Positions 63,793 to 64,000 of a DNA stretch of 64,000 nucleotides are shown here, piece by piece. Each line of letters starts with the position of its first letter. The stretch's first letter is position 1. A program made the position numbers and the translations under genes. The stretch comes from Bacteroidales bacterium (lineage in GTDB: Bacteria > Bacteroidota > Bacteroidia > Bacteroidales > F082), in the NCBI GenBank assembly GCA_017394865.1, contig JAFPWT010000017.1, positions 62,001 to 126,000 on the forward strand. Reading direction: 5' to 3'. A model generated the notes under the pieces. It was not told where the DNA came from. It saw only the letters and a program-made list of their open reading frames with translations, and did no database searches.

Positions 63793-64000
63793 TTATTTCT
63801 TTCTGACAAAAATTGCGACAATCTCTACCACAAAACCCATAAGGATCAGTATGACCGACAGGGTGATATGCTGGAAATCGAACATTTTATCATTAAAGAT
63901 ATCACGATCATCAGAACCACCGCCGATCATCAGGATCATGCCCACAGCGATAAGCAGGACACCTGCAAGAACCAACACATAGTTGAGCCAAGTAAAAGGA
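63793..64000 (-). CDS. DUF3098 family membrane protein (5' end outside window)
   Basis: The frame runs off the right edge: codons continue upstream of the apparent GTG at 63978 (...PFTWLNYVLVLAG), so the true start is outside. The visible part has two transmembrane segments (LAGVLLIAVGMILMIGG and ITLSVILILMGFVVEIVAIFV) separated by GSDDRDIFNDKMFDFQH, the DUF3098 layout. The function is unknown; in Bacteroidota it typically sits between ftsX and uppP, so ftsX is expected beyond the edge. Confidence 0.85.
   Translation of the reverse strand, partial: PFTWLNYVLVLAGVLLIAVGMILMIGGGSDDRDIFNDKMFDFQHITLSVILILMGFVVEIVAIFVRKK

Overview
The window reads as chromosomal DNA of a member of the order Bacteroidales (phylum Bacteroidota), probably an anaerobic gut or rumen species. 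The evidence is the TAnnTTTG -7 promoter boxes in front of many genes, secreted proteins with type IX secretion (T9SS) type A C-terminal sorting domains, a TonB-dependent receptor with a CarboxypepD_reg-like N-terminus, an HYC_CC_PP-type small protein, two DUF5618 proteins, an M64 peptidase, and the Bacteroidota gene order DUF3098-uppP-truB-queA. No rRNA, tRNA, CRISPR array, transposase or phage gene was seen. Placement below order level is not supported.

Region 1 (1-34380, minus strand) is dominated by four consecutive giant ORFs. In transcription order they encode 3672, 2778, 2931 and at least 2065 residues; the last runs off the left edge. Each begins with a signal peptide and consists mostly of a short glycine-rich repeat built around V/I-Y/F-G-G-G followed by a V-x-I-x-G-G strand, as expected of a very long beta-solenoid. 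The first three are joined by 1-4 base stop/start overlaps, and the fourth starts 36 bases after the third stops, so they look like one operon expressed from a promoter near 34480. The first two share an N-terminal module and carry Ig-like, chitobiase-C-terminal-like or fibronectin-III-like domains. The last two start directly in the repeats. None of the three complete proteins ends in a recognisable sorting or anchoring domain. This is the strongest candidate for an undescribed system.

Region 2 (34381-46520) is ordinary chromosome: an orphan HicB-like helix-turn-helix peptide; an operon of an unknown secreted protein, an M64 metallopeptidase and a CvpA-family membrane protein; a ROK-family sugar kinase; two paralogous DUF5618 proteins flanking a block of about 7 kb; a metal-related HYC protein with its TonB-dependent receptor; an acidic lipoprotein; the butyrate pair ptb-buk; and a zinc-ribbon membrane protein followed by thpR.

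Region 3 (46540-56948, minus strand) is a second surface-protein locus. Two paralogous TPR lipoproteins, each with one transmembrane segment and a C-terminal LuxR-like helix-turn-helix, alternate with three secreted T9SS proteins: one Asp-box propeller-like and two BspA-type leucine-rich-repeat proteins. The three secreted proteins share an unnamed domain of about 170 residues just before the sorting domain. Inverted repeats lie upstream of both promoters.

Region 4 (57062-64000) is housekeeping: glyS with a hairpin terminator, a divergent RING-like zinc protein, and queA, truB, uppP and a DUF3098 gene cut by the right edge. Four separate places in the window (6148, 44488, 45133, 59482) carry a 35-base tract of five 7-base units.
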